From positions 1 to 5,942 of the forward strand of contig DMQP01000196.1 in the NCBI GenBank assembly GCA_003455655.1: a stretch of DNA of 5,942 bases, written 5' to 3'. Numbering within the stretch: position 1 is the first letter of the stretch; each line of letters opens with the position of its first letter. The stretch comes from Treponema sp. (GTDB taxonomy: Bacteria; Spirochaetota; Spirochaetia; Treponematales; Treponemataceae). Shown one piece after another: positions 4,435-5,942 of this stretch. The notes beneath the pieces were generated by a model. That model did not search any database and was not told where the DNA came from. It saw only the letters and a program-made list of their open reading frames with translations. The translations under genes were made by a program, and so were the position numbers.

Positions 4435-5802
4435 GTGAACATCACCAAAGAAATTACCAAACTTGAGAAATCAGCAGTAAAACTGAGCGTAAAAATTGCA
4501 AAAGACGATGTTGCAAAGGCATATCAGACTGGAATTAGCAAATATGCAAAAAACATTCAGATTCCTGGATTCCGCAAGGGTCATGTTCCCGTTACTGTTT
4601 TGGAACAGAAGTATGGCGAATCTCTGAAAGCAGAAATTGCAGGCGGTCTTATTGATGACGCACTTAACGAAATCTTGAATCAAGAAGAAAACCACGACAT
4701 TCGTCCACTGCCCTACTCTCAGCCTCGTCTTGACGGTAACCAGATGCCCGAATTTGACACTGGAAAAGACTTTGCCTTTACCGTTGTTTACGATGTATTC
4801 CCCAAAGTTGAAGTAAAAACATTTAGCGGTATTACCATTAAAGAACCTCAGGTTACTATTGGCGACAAAGAACTCAACGAAGAACTGAAGGCAATTCAGG
4901 AACGCAATGCAGCAGTTCTTGACCGCAAAGACAACGACCCTGTTGAAAAAGACAACATTGTTACCATCAACTACAAAGAACTTGATGACAACGATAACAC
5001 TATTGCTGGTTCTGAACGCGAAGGTTTTGTATTTACCGTTGGTTCAGGTGAAGACATCTACAAAATTGATGACGACATTCTGGGCATGAAAAAAGGTGAA
5101 ACACGCACCATCACAAAAAAATATGCAAAAGACGACAAGAACGAAGACCTTGCAGGAAAGACTAAAAAAATCAGCGTAACAGTTACCGCTCTTAAACAGC
5201 GTGATCTTCCCGCTCTTGACGACGACCTTGCACAGGATGTAAGCGAAAAGTTTAAGACGCTGGACGACTTAAAAGCAGATATAACCAAAAATCTTGAAAC
5301 AGCTAAAAACCGCAGATTGGCAGAAATGAAGAGCCAGAGTCTGCTTGAACAGTTAGTTGCAAAGAACCCCATTGAACTGCCAGCTTCTATGGTTGCAGCA
5401 GAACTGGATAGCCGTTGGCGCATGATGGCACAGCAGTTCCAAACAAGCCCAGAACAGTTAGAACGCATGGTTACTTCAAGCGGACAGACAAAAGAAGCAA
5501 TGCTTACCCAGTGGACTGGAGATAGCGAAAAAATGCTTAAGAGCCGCCTCATTGTAGACACTTTGTTGCGCGAAAAAAACATTTCCGTTACTCCCGAAGA
5601 AGTTGAAGCAGAATATGCAAAAATTGCCGAAGAAAACGGAGTTACTGTTGACGAAGTAAAAGAGCACTACAAAGATGCCCGCTCAAAAGAATACCTTATT
5701 GATGATGTAAAAGAAAAGAAGCTGTACGAAGAACTGTACAAGCAGGTTAAGGTAGAAAAAGGCGACAAGCTGGCATTCGGCGATCTGTTCAAAAATAACT
5801 AA
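4435..5802 (+). CDS. tig: Trigger factor, ribosome-associated chaperone and prolyl isomerase
   Basis: The 455-residue product is close to the usual family length (about 430-450). It has the three expected parts. The N-terminal ribosome-binding domain (1 to about 120) carries the signature GFRKG at 45-49, which docks on ribosomal protein L23 at the tunnel exit. An FKBP-like prolyl isomerase domain (about 165-255) contains N-I-V-T-I-N-Y, FVFTVGSGEDIYKIDDDILG (198-217), MKKGETRTI (218-226) and D-L-A-G-K. The helical C-terminal chaperone cradle (about 260-450) starts at LPALDDDLAQDV. In the isomerase domain the common F-P-E-D-Y segment is replaced by KKYAKDDKNEDLAGK (228-242), so isomerase activity may be altered. 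It acts in the cytoplasm on nascent chains. Translation starts at GTG. No convincing promoter lies between the tRNA terminator and the gene. It has its own terminator, and clpP probably follows. Confidence 0.97.
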   Translation: MNITKEITKLEKSAVKLSVKIAKDDVAKAYQTGISKYAKNIQIPGFRKGHVPVTVLEQKYGESLKAEIAGGLIDDALNEILNQEENHDIRPLPYSQPRLDGNQMPEFDTGKDFAFTVVYDVFPKVEVKTFSGITIKEPQVTIGDKELNEELKAIQERNAAVLDRKDNDPVEKDNIVTINYKELDDNDNTIAGSEREGFVFTVGSGEDIYKIDDDILGMKKGETRTITKKYAKDDKNEDLAGKTKKISVTVTALKQRDLPALDDDLAQDVSEKFKTLDDLKADITKNLETAKNRRLAEMKSQSLLEQLVAKNPIELPASMVAAELDSRWRMMAQQFQTSPEQLERMVTSSGQTKEAMLTQWTGDSEKMLKSRLIVDTLLREKNISVTPEEVEAEYAKIAEENGVTVDEVKEHYKDARSKEYLIDDVKEKKLYEELYKQVKVEKGDKLAFGDLFKNN

Positions 5803-5818
5803 CAGATGCCCTTAGCAG

Positions 5819-5866
5819 AAAACGGAGTGCCGGTAACGATTTACCTTGCCGCATTCCGTTTTTTTT
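5819..5866 (+). terminator. Intrinsic terminator after tig
   Basis: AAAACGGA-x-TGC (5819-5830) pairs with GCATTCCGTTTT (5851-5862), and the inner GGTAA/TTACC (5832-5836 and 5841-5845) closes around CGAT. The result is a long stem with a small bulge and a run of T to 5866. It begins 16 bases after the tig stop, which suggests tig and the next gene are at least partly separate transcripts. Confidence 0.88.
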
Positions 5867-5875
5867 ATGTATATT
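5846..5875 (+). promoter_or_regulatory. Possible promoter of the downstream clpP-like gene
   Basis: TTGCCG (5846-5851) and TATATT (5870-5875; five of six consensus bases) are 18 bases apart. The -35 lies within the tig terminator stem. The start would be near 5882, about 23 bases before the ATG. The -35 is poor, so this is tentative. The presence of a terminator before the gene makes a promoter here likely. Confidence 0.38.
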
Positions 5876-5904
5876 AGTAATGTAATTTAGTAAGGGAGTT
5901 ACTT

Positions 5905-5942
5905 ATGAATGAATATATGAACAGCGTTATTCCTCACGTTTT
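5905..5942 (+). CDS. clpP: Start of a probable ATP-dependent Clp protease proteolytic subunit (truncated by window end)
   Basis: ATG at 5905 follows AAGGGAG (5892-5898) by six bases and opens a frame to the end of the window: MNEYMNSVIPHV plus a partial codon. The segment S-V-I-P-H-V resembles the ClpP N-terminus (typically x-L-V-P-x-V-I-E-Q-T), and clpP commonly follows tig in bacteria, including treponemes. Twelve residues cannot prove the family, so the name rests mainly on gene order. The second Met (residue 5) is an alternative start. ClpP would act with a Clp ATPase to degrade proteins in the cytoplasm. Confidence 0.6.
   Translation, partial: MNEYMNSVIPHV

Noticed and set aside
4513..5365. 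TTGCAAAG within tig as extra copies of the promoter motif
   Set aside because: These are only eight bases long and arise from common Val/Leu-Ala-Lys codons. They lack the rest of the 12-mer.
5058..5582. 174-residue open frame on the minus strand inside tig
   Set aside because: It is fully antisense to a well-supported trigger factor gene. Its Ser/Phe/Arg-rich composition is typical of a shadow frame.

Overview
The window looks like a stretch of a spirochaete chromosome, most likely Treponema. Four things point that way: a BspA-like repeat surface protein of the kind common in host-associated treponemes; a PTS IIA protein fused to an excisionase-type helix-turn-helix; tRNA genes without an encoded CCA end; and trigger factor followed by what appears to be clpP. 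The genus is inferred from protein character and gene order, not from a search. Every gene is on the + strand, and there is no mobile element, CRISPR array or rRNA.

Layout. (1) 1-954: the 3' part of a secreted protein with an Ig-like segment followed by cysteine-containing BspA/DUF285-type repeats. It runs off the left edge. (2) 1017-1658: a cytoplasmic HTH-PTS IIA fusion that keeps its phosphorylatable histidine. (3) 1712-3684: two genes forming a probable operon. They encode a membrane-anchored beta-propeller-like protein and an exported M23/LytM-fold protein that has lost the visible zinc ligands. Its promoter places the transcription start almost on the first ATG, so the first gene is probably read from a leaderless mRNA. 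The last base pair of its stop codon region doubles as the Shine-Dalgarno of the second gene. (4) 3718-4405: a strong extended -10 promoter, six tRNA genes (His-GUG, Arg-UCG, Lys-CUU, Leu-UAG, and two identical Gly-GCC) and an intrinsic terminator. (5) 4435-5802: trigger factor (tig) with its own terminator. (6) 5905-5942: the first codons of a gene that fits clpP.

How the parts work together. The tRNA array and tig are translation and nascent-chain folding functions, and tig-clpP is a familiar protein-quality-control neighbourhood. The HTH-IIA gene and the two envelope genes may be co-regulated: their promoters share an identical 12-mer in nearly the same position just downstream of the -35. 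The most notable points are the leaderless start at 1712, the shared 12-mer, the pseudo-peptidase, and a C instead of the near-universal T at position 55 in both tRNA-Gly copies. I found no clearly new defence or mobile system.
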